A stretch of 64,000 nt of DNA from Microbacterium indicum DSM 19969 (GCF_000422385.1 NZ_AULR01000001.1:1-64000), one strand, 5' to 3'. Shown: positions 28,208-38,150, counted from the stretch's first letter. Notes: generated by a model not told the origin, from the sequence alone. Made by a program: numbers and translations.

Positions 28208-29476
28208 TCAGCCGAGCGGCTTGACCTCGGCGTCCTGCTGGCCGGCCGCGACAGTCGCGAAGCCCGTGTAGCCGTCGGCCTCGGCACGCGCGAGCAGCCC
28301 CTTGAGGTTCTTCGTGCGCTGCTCGAGGCGGACGCGCGCGCCCGCGGCGACGAGACGCGCCTTGTGGCCGAGGAGCTCGGTCAGCGGGACGTCCCTGTCG
28401 TGGACGAGGACGACGGCCTCCCCCGCGTCCCCCTCGCCGATGGCGACGAGGTCGACGATGCGCTCGAATCCGATCGAGAACCCGACGGCCGGGACGTCCT
28501 GGCCGAGGAAACGGCCGATCATGCCGTCGTAGCGCCCGCCACCCCCGAGGGAGTACGAGACGTCGGGGTGCGCGATCTCGAAGATCGTGCCGGTGTAGTA
28601 CCCCATGCCCCGCACGAGGAAGGGGTCGAACTCGAGGGGCGCCGTGCCGCGTGCGGCCGACACGGCCTCGCCGATGCCGACGAGGTGCGCGACGATCTCG
28701 TCGGGGACGCCCGCGGGTAGCATCGCGCGGATCCGCTCGTCGCCGAAGTCGCCTCCGCCCGCGGGGAGGGATCCGAGGAAGCGCTCGAACGCGGCGACGG
28801 CCGCCTCGTCGGATCCGCGCTCGCGCAGCTCGGCGGCGACGCCCGAGGGGCCGATCTTGTCGAGCTTGTCGATCGTGATGAGGACGCCCGGGCGCTCGGA
28901 CTCGGGGAAGCCGAAGACGTCGAGCATCGCGTCGAGCGCGCGGCGGTCGTTGATCCGCACGCTCGCGCCCGCGAGGCCCAGGGCGTCCATGACGTCGAGC
29001 GTCGCGGTGATGAGCTCGGCCTCGGCACGGCTCGTCGCGTCGCCCATGATGTCGATGTCGGCCTGGACGAACTGGCGGTACCGGCCCTTCTGCGGGCGCT
29101 CGGCGCGCCACACGGGGGCGATCTGGATCGACCGGAAGACCGTCGGGAGCTCGCCGCGGTGCGACGCGTAGAAGCGCGAGAGCGGGACCGTGAGGTCGTA
29201 CCGCAGCCCGAGGTCGCTCAGCTCAGCCTGGTCGTCGGCCGCCGCGCGGATCGCGTCGGCATCGAGGCCGCGCTTCAGGATGTTGAACGCGAGCTTCTCG
29301 TTGTCGCCGCCGACGCCCGCGTGCAGCCGGGCGTGCTCCTCCATGACGGGCGTCTCGATCTCGTCGAAGCCATGGGCGCGGTAGCGCTCGCGGATCACGG
29401 CGAGCACGCGCTCGCGTCGGGCCTTGTCAGCGGGGAGGAAGTCGCGCATGCCGCGCGGCGGGTTCACGGTAGCCAT
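28208..29476 (-). CDS. hisS: histidyl-tRNA synthetase
   Basis: This 422-residue class II aminoacyl-tRNA synthetase begins PPRGMRDFLP. It has motif 2 (FRSIQIAPVWRAERPQKGRYRQFVQADID, near 112-140), the histidine-specific motif LVRGMGYYTGTIFE, and motif 3 GFSIGFERI. The C-terminal anticodon-binding domain is about 330-422. HisZ is excluded because motif 3 and the HisA loop are intact. It stands alone, divergent from the thiamine salvage operon. Confidence 0.95.
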   Translation of the reverse strand: MATVNPPRGMRDFLPADKARRERVLAVIRERYRAHGFDEIETPVMEEHARLHAGVGGDNEKLAFNILKRGLDADAIRAAADDQAELSDLGLRYDLTVPLSRFYASHRGELPTVFRSIQIAPVWRAERPQKGRYRQFVQADIDIMGDATSRAEAELITATLDVMDALGLAGASVRINDRRALDAMLDVFGFPESERPGVLITIDKLDKIGPSGVAAELRERGSDEAAVAAFERFLGSLPAGGGDFGDERIRAMLPAGVPDEIVAHLVGIGEAVSAARGTAPLEFDPFLVRGMGYYTGTIFEIAHPDVSYSLGGGGRYDGMIGRFLGQDVPAVGFSIGFERIVDLVAIGEGDAGEAVVLVHDRDVPLTELLGHKARLVAAGARVRLEQRTKNLKGLLARAEADGYTGFATVAAGQQDAEVKPLG

Positions 29477-29515
29477 AGCACCCCCATCCTCCCATCCCCG
29501 CCGACGCGGATGCGC

Positions 29516-29521
29516 TAGATT
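29516..29521 (+). promoter_or_regulatory. -10 box of the thiamine operon
   Basis: TAGATT lies about 7 nt upstream of the riboswitch 5' end, so the transcript would start almost at helix P1. Confidence 0.5.
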
Positions 29522-29527
29522 CGCTCC

Positions 29528-29603
29528 TCGACACGGGGTGCCCCGCCGGGGCTGAGATCACACCCGTCGAACCTGATCTCGCTAGTACGAGCGAAGGGAT
29601 GTC
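29528..29603 (+). ncRNA. TPP riboswitch (THI element)
   Basis: The conserved blocks are all present: ACGGGGTGCC, GGCTGAGATCACACCC, GAACCTGATCT and GCGAAGGGA. P1 forms from GACA (29530-29533) and TGTC (29600-29603). The Shine-Dalgarno-like AAGGG and the last base of the aptamer lie within a few nt of the thiM ATG (29606), so TPP binding should block translation initiation. It controls thiM-thiE-thiD/tenA. Confidence 0.95.
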
Positions 29604-29605
29604 CC

Positions 29606-30430
29606 ATGAGACAGCTGTCCGTGCACGCCGACGACGTCGATCGCCTGCTCGAGAGGGTGCGCCGCACGGCGCCTCTCGTCCAGTGCGTCACGAACACGGT
29701 CGTGCAGAACGTCACCACCAACGCGCTCCTCGCGATCGGCGCCTCGCCCGCGATGGTCGACGTCGCCGAGGAGTCGGGCGGCTTCGCCCGCGCCGCGTCG
29801 TCGCTCCTCGTCAACCTCGGGACCGCGACCCCCGAGCAGCGCGCCGCCGCCCGCGAGGCCGTCGACGCCGCTCGGGACGCGGGAACCCCGTGGGTCCTCG
29901 ACCCCGTCGCCGCGGGGGCGCTGCTGCCCGTCCGAACGGCCCTCGCCCTCGACCTCGCGACGCGCGGCCCCGCCGTGATCCGCGGGAACGCGTCCGAGAT
30001 CGCCGTGCTGGCCGGGGCGGGATCCGGCGGGCGCGGGACCGACGCCGACCGGGGCGTCGACGAGGTGCTCCCCGCCGCCGCCGAGCTCGCGCGCCGCACG
30101 GGCGCGGTCGTCGCCGTCTCGGGACCCGTGGACGCGATCACCGACGGGGAGCGCGTCGCGCGGATCCCGCACGGCACTCCCCTGCTCACCCGCATCACGG
30201 GCGGCGGGTGCGCGCTCGGCGCCGTCGTCGCCGCCTTCGCGGGCGCCGCGCCCGAGGATCCGCTCCTCGCAGCGTCGTCGGCCGTCGCCGCCTACACGAT
30301 CGCCGCCGAGCGGGCGGCGGAGGGACCCGCCGGGCCCGGGAGCTTCCAGCCGAGATTCCTCGACGAGCTCGCGGCCGTCGACGGCTCGCGCCTCGCCGTG
30401 GCCATCGCCCGCGAGGGGGTGGCCGCGTGA
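29606..30430 (+). CDS. thiM: hydroxyethylthiazole kinase
   Basis: This 274-residue kinase phosphorylates 4-methyl-5-(2-hydroxyethyl)thiazole for thiamine salvage. Family motifs are [17 protein letters not shown] (about 18-34, substrate pocket), [22 protein letters not shown] and the anion-hole/catalytic segment [17 protein letters not shown] with Cys near 200. The length is normal. It is the first gene after the TPP riboswitch and overlaps thiE by 4 nt (GTGA). Confidence 0.96.
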   Translation: MRQLSVHADDVDRLLERVRRTAPLVQCVTNTVVQNVTTNALLAIGASPAMVDVAEESGGFARAASSLLVNLGTATPEQRAAAREAVDAARDAGTPWVLDPVAAGALLPVRTALALDLATRGPAVIRGNASEIAVLAGAGSGGRGTDADRGVDEVLPAAAELARRTGAVVAVSGPVDAITDGERVARIPHGTPLLTRITGGGCALGAVVAAFAGAAPEDPLLAASSAVAAYTIAAERAAEGPAGPGSFQPRFLDELAAVDGSRLAVAIAREGVAA

Positions 30431-31092
30431 TCGACCTCTCGCTCTACCTCGTGACCGACGCCGGGCACGCCGCATCGGCGGGCCGCTCCGTCGCCGACGT
30501 CGTCGCCGCGGCGGCTGCGGGAGGGGCGACCGCCGTCCAGGTGCGGGAGAAGGACGCTCCCGCGCGGGACGCCCTCGCCGCCGTCCTCGCCGCCGCGGCG
30601 GCCCTCGAGCCGTTCCCCCGCGTGGCCCTGATCGTCGACGACCGCGTCGACGTCGCGGTCGCGGCGCACCTCGCGGGGGCGCGGGTCGCCGGGGCGCACG
30701 TCGGCCAGTCGGACCTGCCTGCGCCGGCCGCGCGGGCGATGCTCGCCTCGGCGGGCATCGCGGATCCCGTCGTCGGGGTGAGCGCGTCGACGCCGGGGCA
30801 GCTCGCCCGCGCGGCCCGCGACGGCGCCGACTACGCGGGCATCGGGGCCGTGCGCCCCACGGCGACCAAGCGCGACGCCCCCGCCTCGATCGGCGTCGAC
30901 GGGTTCCGGGCCCTGGCCGCGGCGTCGGCCCTGCCCGCCGTCGCGATCGGCGGGATCGGGGAGGCCGACGCCCGGCCGCTCCGCGAGGCGGGGGCGGCGG
31001 GGATCGCGGTCGTCTCGGCGATCTGCGCCGCCCCGGATCCGCGGGCGGCCGCCGCCGCGCTCCGCGCCGCGTTCTCGGGGGTCGACGCGTGA
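30427..31092 (+). CDS. thiE: thiamine-phosphate synthase
   Basis: This 221-residue TIM-barrel enzyme condenses HMP pyrophosphate and thiazole phosphate to thiamine phosphate. Motifs are [66 protein letters not shown] and VAIGGIG. GTG overlaps the thiM stop; the longer open frame upstream is antisense to coding logic. It overlaps thiD by 4 nt. Confidence 0.95.
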   Translation: MIDLSLYLVTDAGHAASAGRSVADVVAAAAAGGATAVQVREKDAPARDALAAVLAAAAALEPFPRVALIVDDRVDVAVAAHLAGARVAGAHVGQSDLPAPAARAMLASAGIADPVVGVSASTPGQLARAARDGADYAGIGAVRPTATKRDAPASIGVDGFRALAAASALPAVAIGGIGEADARPLREAGAAGIAVVSAICAAPDPRAAAAALRAAFSGVDA

Positions 31093-32522
31093 TCCCCCGG
31101 GTGCTGAGCATCGCCGGGACCGACCCGACGGGCGGAGCCGGGATCCAGGCCGACCTCAAGTCGATCGCGGCACACGGCGGCTACGGGATGGCGGTCGTCA
31201 CGGCGCTCGTGGCGCAGAACACGCGCGGGGTCCTGTCGGTTCATACGCCGCCGCAGGCCTTCCTCGCCGAGCAGCTCGACGCCGTGAGCGACGACGTCGC
31301 GATCGACGCGGTCAAGATCGGCATGCTCGGCGACGCCGCGACGATCGCGACGGTGCGCGCCTGGCTCGAGCGGGTCCGGCCGCCCCGCGTCGTCCTCGAC
31401 CCCGTGATGATCGCGACGTCGGGCGACCGTCTCCTCGCGCGGGACGCCGAGCAGGCGCTCCGCGACCTCGTCCCCCTCGCCGACGTCGTCACGCCCAACG
31501 CGCCCGAGCTCGCCGTCCTCGCAGGCGAGCCCGTCGCGACCTCGGTCGACGGCCTCGAGCGCCAGGCGCGCGCCCTCGCTGCGGCGACGGGGACGCGGGT
31601 GCTCGCGAAGGGCGGCCATCTCGGCGGGCAGGACGCGACCGACGCGATCGTGGATCCGTCCGGCGCGCGCCGCCGCTTCTCGAGCCCGCGCATCGCGACC
31701 TCGTCGACGCACGGGACGGGCTGCTCGCTGTCGTCGGCGCTCGCGGCGCTCGCCGCCCGCGACGGCGACTGGGTCCTCGCCGCGGGCCGCGCCCACGACT
31801 GGCTGCACAGCGCGATCGCGGCGGGCGAGGCCCTGCGCGTCGGGCGGGGGCACGGCCCCGTGCACCACGCGGTCGAGGTCGCCGAGGCGATGCGCGGCGC
31901 GGGGCCCATCACCTCGGAGTGGTGGCGCGCGATCGGGCCCGTCCGGGCGGAGATCGAGCGCCTGCCGTTCGTGCGCGCGCTGGGCGACGGAACGCTCGAC
32001 CGCGAGGCCTTCCGCTGGTACCTCGCGCAGGACGCCGTCTATCTCGAGGGCTATGGCGAGCTGCTACTGCGAGCCTCCGAGCTCGCCGACGAGCCGAGCG
32101 AGGCCGAGTTCTGGCGGCAGAGCGCCGCGGGGGCCGAAGCGGAGGCGGAGGGGCTGCACCTGCGTTGGACGGAGAGGGCCGAGACCCCGTCGCCCGTGAC
32201 CGCCGCCTACCTCGACCACCTCGCGGGATCCGCGGGGTACGCGGTCCTCGCGGCGGCGCTTCTGCCGTGTTTCTGGATCTACCAGGACGTCGGCGCGGGG
32301 CTCGCGGGCGCGAACCACGAGGGGCACCCGTACGCCGGCTGGCTCTCGTCGTACGGCGACGAAGCCTTCGCGGCGTCGACCCGCCGCGCGACGGCGGTCG
32401 TCGAGCGGCTCGCGGCTCGAGCCGCGCCCGCCGAGCGCGCCGCGATGGCGGGGGCCTTCGCGCTCTCGGCCGAGCACGAGCGCGCGTTCTTCGCCGCGCC
32501 GCTGCGCGTTCCGACGCCCTGA
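31089..32522 (+). CDS. thiD: ThiD-TenA fusion: HMP(-P) kinase plus thiaminase II-like domain
   Basis: This 477-residue bifunctional protein has two domains. Residues 1 to about 262 are ThiD, which phosphorylates hydroxymethylpyrimidine twice: LSIAGTDPTGGAGIQADLK, VLDPVMIATSG, and the anion hole THGTGCSLSSALAA. Residues about 275-477 are a TenA helical domain: FRWYLAQDAVYLEGYGELL, the LLPCFWIYQDVG segment with a candidate active-site Cys, and a C-terminal Glu-containing helix. TenA hydrolyses thiamine breakdown products to release HMP, so the fusion would channel salvaged pyrimidine directly to the kinase. It is coupled to thiE by GTGA overlap and ends the riboswitch-controlled operon. Confidence 0.93.
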   Translation: MIPRVLSIAGTDPTGGAGIQADLKSIAAHGGYGMAVVTALVAQNTRGVLSVHTPPQAFLAEQLDAVSDDVAIDAVKIGMLGDAATIATVRAWLERVRPPRVVLDPVMIATSGDRLLARDAEQALRDLVPLADVVTPNAPELAVLAGEPVATSVDGLERQARALAAATGTRVLAKGGHLGGQDATDAIVDPSGARRRFSSPRIATSSTHGTGCSLSSALAALAARDGDWVLAAGRAHDWLHSAIAAGEALRVGRGHGPVHHAVEVAEAMRGAGPITSEWWRAIGPVRAEIERLPFVRALGDGTLDREAFRWYLAQDAVYLEGYGELLLRASELADEPSEAEFWRQSAAGAEAEAEGLHLRWTERAETPSPVTAAYLDHLAGSAGYAVLAAALLPCFWIYQDVGAGLAGANHEGHPYAGWLSSYGDEAFAASTRRATAVVERLAARAAPAERAAMAGAFALSAEHERAFFAAPLRVPTP

Positions 32523-32530
32523 CCATGCGC

Positions 32531-32569
32531 CGAGACTCCGGCTGTTTCCGCGGATCCGCCGGAGTCTCG
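32531..32569. terminator. hairpin between convergent thiamine operon and mazG
   Basis: A perfect 12-bp stem CGAGACTCCGGC (32531-32542) pairs with 32558-32569 across a 15-nt loop. It lies 9 nt after the thiD-tenA stop and 17 nt before the mazG stop on the other strand. Confidence 0.7.
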
Positions 32570-32585
32570 CGCGATCGTCAGAGTC

Positions 32586-33248
32586 TCAGCGCTGCTCGGA
32601 CGCCCGGATCTCGCCCGCGAGGCCGCGGAGCCGCCCGCGGAGGGCGCGCTCGGCGTCCCAGCCGTTCTGCCGCGCCGACGCGACGAGCGTGAGCAGCAGA
32701 TCGCCGAGCTCCTCCTCGCTCTCGGGCGCCGCCCCGACGAGGGCCGCGTCGTGCGCCGCGACCGCGACGTCCTCGCCCGCGCCGACCGCTTCGCCCTTCC
32801 CGAGCATCTTCTGCGCGAGGGCGAGCGACGCCATGGATCCGGCAATGCCGTCGAGGACCGACGTGCGCTCCCGCTTCTCCTCGGCCTTCGCGGCGTTCCA
32901 CAGCTCGAGCACGCGCTCGGGCGTCTCGGCCGTCTCTCCGGCGAAGACGTGCGGGTGCCGCCTGGTCATCTTCTCGGCGAGGTCGTGCGCGACGTCCTCG
33001 AGCGTGAACGGATCCTCGGGATCCGACGCCGCGATCTCGGCGTGGAAGAGCACCTGCCACAGCAGGTCGCCGAGCTCCTCGCGGAGCCCCGCCCGATCGC
33101 TCTGCTCGACGGCGTCGACGACCTCGGCCGACTCCTCGACGAGATAGGGGACGAGCGCCTCGTGGGTCATGGCGCGCGACCAGACGCAGGTGTCGTGCAC
33201 CCGGCGCATGACGTCGGCGGCGCGGCCGAGCTCCTCGTGGCCCGTCAC
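32586..33248 (-). CDS. mazG: MazG nucleoside triphosphate pyrophosphohydrolase
   Basis: This 220-residue all-alpha NTP pyrophosphatase removes aberrant dNTPs. The Mg2+ motif EExxE...ExxD is seen as LVEESAEVVDAV followed by REELGDLLWQVLFHAEIA (about 37-75). A second, partial motif occurs near 160-185 (SEEELGDLLLTLVAS), consistent with the double-domain MazG. GTG at 33248 overlaps the nhaA stop (GTGA). Open frame continuing upstream is inside nhaA and is not coding. Confidence 0.9.
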   Translation of the reverse strand: MTGHEELGRAADVMRRVHDTCVWSRAMTHEALVPYLVEESAEVVDAVEQSDRAGLREELGDLLWQVLFHAEIAASDPEDPFTLEDVAHDLAEKMTRRHPHVFAGETAETPERVLELWNAAKAEEKRERTSVLDGIAGSMASLALAQKMLGKGEAVGAGEDVAVAAHDAALVGAAPESEEELGDLLLTLVASARQNGWDAERALRGRLRGLAGEIRASEQR

Positions 33249-34420
33249 GACACGCCGATCCTCTCGACGCCCTGCTGCGGGTGGCGGCGATGGTGGCGCG
33301 CGCGCAGCGACAGGAGGACGCTCGACGCGACGAGCGAGATGAGCGATCCGATGAGCACGCCGAGGACGGCCTCGTCCGACACAGCGTGATCCGCGAACGC
33401 GAGGCGCGATAGCAGCAGCGAGACCGTGAACCCGATCCCGCCCAGCGCCGCCGCCGGGAGGATGTCGCCGATCGGCAGCTCGGGCTTCTCGCCCTTCTTC
33501 CTCCCGATGAACATCGACAGCCAGCCGAACAGCGTGATGCCGATCATCTTGCCGACGGGCAGCGCGACGACGATGCCGAAGAGCGCCGGCGACAGCTCGC
33601 CCAGCGAGACGGCGGGGATCGCCACGAGGGCCGAGAAGAACGCGAAGATCGGAAGGATCGCCCCGTTGATCCACGGCTCGAGCGCGTGGCGCGCCCGCAT
33701 GCCCTCGTGCTGGCGGACGACGAGGCCCAGCGCGACGCCCGCGAGCGTCGCGTGGATCCCCGAGCGGAAGACGAACACCCACGCGGCGAGCGCGACGAGG
33801 ACCATGAGCGGCACGACGAACGCCTGCGTCGAGCGGGTGCGCATGCGGCTCAGCACCGCGAACGCGGCGATGAGGACGAGGCCGACCAAGAGGCTCAGGA
33901 AGTCGATGTCGGTCGTGAAGAGCACCGCGATGAACACGATCCCGACGATGTCGTCGATGATCGCGAGCGCGAGCAGGAAGACGCGCGTCTTCGTCGGCAG
34001 CCCCTTGCCGAACATCGCGAGCACGCCGAGGGCGAAGGCGATGTCGGTCGCGGTCGGGATCGGCCACCCCTGCGCCGTGTCGCCGTGCCCCGCGATGAGG
34101 AGGTACACGATGATCGGGGTGATGACGCCGCCCGCGGCCGCGATGGCGGGGCGGATCGCCTTCGACACGCTGTTGAGCTGGCCGCGCGTCATCTCGAACT
34201 GCAGCTCGACAGCGACCCCGAAGAAGAACACCGCGAGCAGCAGGTCCTGCACCCAGTGGGCGATGTCGAGGTCGAGGCCGATGGCCGCGGGGCCGATCTT
34301 CGTCTCGCTCCACGCGATGACGGCCGCGCCGACAGCGGGGATGTTCGCGACGACGAGGCCGACGAGGGCGGCGCCGAGCAGGAGGAAGGCGGGGAAGCGT
34401 TCAGAGCGCAGGAGGTTCAT
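33245..34420 (-). CDS. nhaA: Na+/H+ antiporter NhaA
   Basis: This 391-residue integral membrane antiporter has 11-12 helices. Motifs include VELQFEMTRGQL, the pore segment GWPIPTATDIAFALGVLAMFG and IIDDIVGIVFIAVLF. The adjacent Asp pair corresponding to E. coli D163/D164 falls in helix 5 (LAIIDDIVG). The family exports Na+ in exchange for protons at high pH. No NhaR-type regulator is adjacent. It is translationally coupled to mazG downstream; mfd lies upstream on the same strand, 66 bp away. Confidence 0.95.
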   Translation of the reverse strand: MNLLRSERFPAFLLLGAALVGLVVANIPAVGAAVIAWSETKIGPAAIGLDLDIAHWVQDLLLAVFFFGVAVELQFEMTRGQLNSVSKAIRPAIAAAGGVITPIIVYLLIAGHGDTAQGWPIPTATDIAFALGVLAMFGKGLPTKTRVFLLALAIIDDIVGIVFIAVLFTTDIDFLSLLVGLVLIAAFAVLSRMRTRSTQAFVVPLMVLVALAAWVFVFRSGIHATLAGVALGLVVRQHEGMRARHALEPWINGAILPIFAFFSALVAIPAVSLGELSPALFGIVVALPVGKMIGITLFGWLSMFIGRKKGEKPELPIGDILPAAALGGIGFTVSLLLSRLAFADHAVSDEAVLGVLIGSLISLVASSVLLSLRARHHRRHPQQGVERIGVS

Positions 34421-34486
34421 GCGGATCCTTCGGGGTACGGTTCATGACTTCGCCGACCAGACTTCCCGGCACACCAGGACCCCACC

Positions 34487-37400
34487 CTACGCGGTCGCCG
34501 CCCCACTCTCCGCCTCGGCCTTCTTCGGCAGCGGGAAGATCGCGTCGAGCAGCTGGCGCACCCAGGCGAGCAGCTCGGCGTCGCCGAGGGGCTCTCCCCC
34601 GGCCTGCGGCATCGGCACGACGAGCGCGTCGGCGCCGCCGATGACCTTCGCGCCCGGGTAGAGCCGCTGCAGGCGGACCTTCATCGAATCAGGGAGCGAG
34701 GCGGGGGCGACGCGCAGGTTCCTGCCCATCGCGACGACGTCGGCGAGGTCCGACTGCGCGGCCCGGCGGCGTAGCCGCGCGACGTCGACGAGCCCGCGCG
34801 CGGCCGGCGGAAGCTCGCCGTAGCGATCGGCGAGCTCCTCGACGACGAGGTCGATCGCGTCGTCGGCCGCCGACGCCGTGGCCGCCGCCGACAGCTTCTG
34901 GTACGCCTCGAGGCGCAGCCGCTCGGCGTCGATGTAGTCGTCGGGGATCCGCGCCTCGACGGGCAGCTCGAGCCGCAGCTCGACGGGCCCGTCGGACGCC
35001 TCGCCGCGGAACTCGCTCACGGCCTCGCCGATCATGCGCAGGTACAGGTCGAAGCCGACGCCCTCGATGTGGCCGGCCTGCTCGGCGCCCAGGAGGTTCC
35101 CCGCGCCGCGCAGCTCGAGGTCCTTCATGGCGACCTGGATGCCCGACCCGAGGTCGTTGTGCACCGCGATCGTCTCGAGGCGGTCGGCGGCCGTCTCGCT
35201 GAGCGGTTTGCCCTCGTCGTATACGAAGTAGGCGTAGGCGCGCTCGCGCCCGCGGCCGACACGCCCGCGGAGCTGGTGAAGCTGGGCGAGGCCGTACTTG
35301 TCGGCGCGGTCGATGATGATCGTGTTCGCGTTCGCGATGTCGATGCCCGTCTCGATGATCGTCGTGCACACGAGGACGTCGAACTTGCGCTCCCAGAAGT
35401 CGTCGACGACCTCCTCGAGCTGCTTCTCGCTCATCTTGCCGTGCGCGACGGCGATGCGCGCGTCCGGCACGAGCTCCGCGATGTGGGCCGCGACGCGGTT
35501 GATGCTCGTGACGCGGTTGTGCACGTAGAACACCTGCCCCTCGCGCAGGAGCTCGCGGCGGATCGCGGCGCCGATCTGCTTGTCGTTCGCGGGTCCGACG
35601 TACGACAGGATCGGGTGGCGGTCTTCGGGCGGCGTCGCGAGGGTCGACATCTCGCGGATCCCCGTGACCGCCATCTCGAGCGTGCGCGGGATCGGCGTCG
35701 CGCTCATCGCGAGGATGTCGACGCCCGTCTTCAGCTTCTTCAGCTGGTCCTTGTGCTCGACGCCGAAGCGCTGCTCCTCGTCGATGATCATGAGGCCGAG
35801 GTTCTTGAAGACGACGCCGTCCGACAGGATCCGGTGCGTCCCGATCACCATGTCGACGGATCCGTCGGCGAGGCCCGCGATCGTCTCCCGCGCCTGCCGG
35901 TCGGTCTGGAACCTGCTGAGCGCCCGCACCTTCACGGGGAAGCCGGCGAAGCGCTCGCCGAAGGTCTCCATGTGCTGCTTCACGAGGAGGGTCGTCGGCA
36001 CGAGCATCGCGACCTGCGTGCCGTCCTGGATCGCCTTGAACGCCGCGCGGACGGCGACCTCGGTCTTGCCGAAGCCGACGTCGCCCGAGAGGAGGCGGTC
36101 CATGGGGATCCCGCGCTCCATGTCGCGCTTGACCTCGTCGATCGTCTGCAGCTGGTCGGGCGTCTCGGCGAACGGGAACGCCTCCTCGAGCTCGCGCTGC
36201 CAGGGCGTGTCGGGGCCGAACGCGCGCCCCTTCGACGCCATGCGCGCCGAGTAGAGCTTGACGAGGTCGACCGCGATGTCGCGCACCGCCTTGCGCGCCT
36301 TGCTCTTCGCGGCGGCCCAGTCGGATCCGCCCATCTTCGAGAGCTGGGGGTTCTCGCCGCCGACGTACTTGGACAGCAGATCGAGCTGGTCGGTGGGGAC
36401 GAAGAGCTTGTCGCCCGGCTGACCGCGCTTCGAGGGCGCGTACTCGAGGACGACGTAGTCGCGCGTCGACTTCTGCGCGTTGCGGCCGCCCGTCGACACC
36501 TCCCGCTGCGCCATCTCGACGAAGCGGCCGATGCCGTGCGTCGCGTGGACGACGGGATCGCCCGGCTTGAGCTGCACGGGGTCGACGACGTTGCGGCGCC
36601 GCGATGCGAGCTTCTTGACGACGCGGGTGTCGCCGCCGATCGTGCGCCCGTAGAACTCGGCCTCGGTCAGGACGGCGAGCTTCGCCTCCTCGGCCTGGAA
36701 GCCGCGCTCGAGCTGCGCCGCGACGATGGTCGCGACGCCCGGTCCCGGGGCCTCGTCGAGCGACGCGGGGGTGCGCGCGCCGACGCCGCGGTCGCTCAGG
36801 ACGTCGCGCGCGCGGTCGACGAGGCCCGCGCCCGATGCCGCGACCACGACGGCCCAGCCGTCGGCGACGCGGCCCGCGATGAACTCGATCGCGCCGTCGA
36901 CGCTGCCCGAGAAGGACGGGATCGCGTCGCCCGCGATGCGGGTCGCGGCGCCCGTGTCGGGCGCGAAGTCGTCGGCGGCCTCCGCGAGCTCGGCCTCGGC
37001 GTCGGCGATGCCCGAGTCGAAGGGGCTCAGCGTCCACCACACGCCGCCGCGGTCGCGCAGGACCTCGTGCAGGCGCGAGAGCGTCAGGAAGCCCGTCGCG
37101 TCCTCGAGCGTCACGGGCGCCGCGGCCCCCGCCGTCGCGGCGCTCCACGCCGCCTGGAGGAACTCGCTGTTGGTCTCGGCCAGGTTGATGGCACGCGACA
37201 CGGCGCGCTCCGGGTCGACGACGGCGATCGCGGACGCCTCGGGCAGATAGTCGGCGAGCGTCACGAGCGGCCCCGCGACGAGGCCCGAGAGCGACTCCAT
37301 GCCCTCGGCGGGGATCCCCTCGGCCATCTTCTCGAGCATCTGCCCGATGCCGGGGAACTCGGCCTGCATCTCGCGGGCGCGCTGGCGCACAGCCGGCGTC

Positions 37401-38113
37401 AGCAGCAGCTCGCGGCTCGGCATGAGCTCGACGCTCGCGACGTCGCCCGGGAGGGAGCGCTGGTCCGCGACGGAGAAGGCGCGGATCTGATCGATCTCGT
37501 CGCCGAAGAACTCGACGCGATACGGGTGGTCGGCGATCGGGGGGAAGACGTCGAGGATCCCGCCGCGCACGGCGAACTCGCCGCGGCGCGACACCATGTC
37601 GACGCGGTGGTAGGCGAGCTCGACGAGCCGCTCCGTGACCTCCTCGAGCCAGAGGTCCCGGCCGCCGACGGCGAGCACGACGGGGTCGGCGTCGCCGAGG
37701 CCCGGGGCGATCTGCTGGATCGCGGCGCGGATCGAGGCCGTGATGATGAGGGGATCCGGCCCCTCCCACATCGTGAGCGCGCGGAGGGCCGAGAGGCGCC
37801 GGCCGATCGTCTCGGCGCTCGGGCTCAGCCGCTCGTGCGGCAGCGTCTCCCACGCGGGGAAGTCGCGCACGTCGGCGGCGGGCAGGATCGAGCGCAGCGA
37901 CGTCGCGAGCGCCTCCGCCCTGCGGCCCGTCGGGGCCACGGCGACGAGCACGGGCGGGTGGCCGGCGGCGCGGCGCCGCTCGAGCATCGCCGCGAGCGCC
38001 GGGGCGTCGAGGCCGTCGACGAGCGAGAAGTCGGCGTCGACCGCAGACGACGGCAGGGCGTCGGCGAACGACTCGGACGTTTCGAGGGCGCGCAGGATCC
38101 CGGAGACAGTCAC
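34487..38113 (-). CDS. mfd: transcription-repair coupling factor
   Basis: This 1208-residue DNA translocase removes stalled RNA polymerase and recruits UvrA. It has an N-terminal UvrB-homology region, the RNA-polymerase interaction domain (about 515-590), and the SF2 motor with Walker A LSGDVGFGKTEVA near 678 and DEEQ in IIDEEQRFGVEHK near 775. The TRG motif RTLEMAVTGIREMSTLATPP and a C-terminal regulatory domain follow. The length is typical of actinobacteria. The GTG start is 6 nt after TAGACT, indicating a leaderless mRNA. It is divergent from the small membrane protein gene at 38163. Confidence 0.97.
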   Translation of the reverse strand: MTVSGILRALETSESFADALPSSAVDADFSLVDGLDAPALAAMLERRRAAGHPPVLVAVAPTGRRAEALATSLRSILPAADVRDFPAWETLPHERLSPSAETIGRRLSALRALTMWEGPDPLIITASIRAAIQQIAPGLGDADPVVLAVGGRDLWLEEVTERLVELAYHRVDMVSRRGEFAVRGGILDVFPPIADHPYRVEFFGDEIDQIRAFSVADQRSLPGDVASVELMPSRELLLTPAVRQRAREMQAEFPGIGQMLEKMAEGIPAEGMESLSGLVAGPLVTLADYLPEASAIAVVDPERAVSRAINLAETNSEFLQAAWSAATAGAAAPVTLEDATGFLTLSRLHEVLRDRGGVWWTLSPFDSGIADAEAELAEAADDFAPDTGAATRIAGDAIPSFSGSVDGAIEFIAGRVADGWAVVVAASGAGLVDRARDVLSDRGVGARTPASLDEAPGPGVATIVAAQLERGFQAEEAKLAVLTEAEFYGRTIGGDTRVVKKLASRRRNVVDPVQLKPGDPVVHATHGIGRFVEMAQREVSTGGRNAQKSTRDYVVLEYAPSKRGQPGDKLFVPTDQLDLLSKYVGGENPQLSKMGGSDWAAAKSKARKAVRDIAVDLVKLYSARMASKGRAFGPDTPWQRELEEAFPFAETPDQLQTIDEVKRDMERGIPMDRLLSGDVGFGKTEVAVRAAFKAIQDGTQVAMLVPTTLLVKQHMETFGERFAGFPVKVRALSRFQTDRQARETIAGLADGSVDMVIGTHRILSDGVVFKNLGLMIIDEEQRFGVEHKDQLKKLKTGVDILAMSATPIPRTLEMAVTGIREMSTLATPPEDRHPILSYVGPANDKQIGAAIRRELLREGQVFYVHNRVTSINRVAAHIAELVPDARIAVAHGKMSEKQLEEVVDDFWERKFDVLVCTTIIETGIDIANANTIIIDRADKYGLAQLHQLRGRVGRGRERAYAYFVYDEGKPLSETAADRLETIAVHNDLGSGIQVAMKDLELRGAGNLLGAEQAGHIEGVGFDLYLRMIGEAVSEFRGEASDGPVELRLELPVEARIPDDYIDAERLRLEAYQKLSAAATASAADDAIDLVVEELADRYGELPPAARGLVDVARLRRRAAQSDLADVVAMGRNLRVAPASLPDSMKVRLQRLYPGAKVIGGADALVVPMPQAGGEPLGDAELLAWVRQLLDAIFPLPKKAEAESGAATA

Positions 38114-38119
38114 CCGACC

Positions 38120-38125
38120 AGTCTA
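38120..38125 (-). promoter_or_regulatory. leaderless promoter -10 of mfd
   Basis: Minus-strand TAGACT, 6 nt, then GTG at 38113. Confidence 0.55.
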
Positions 38126-38150
38126 GTTTTCCGCCGGGCGGCCGGGCCCC

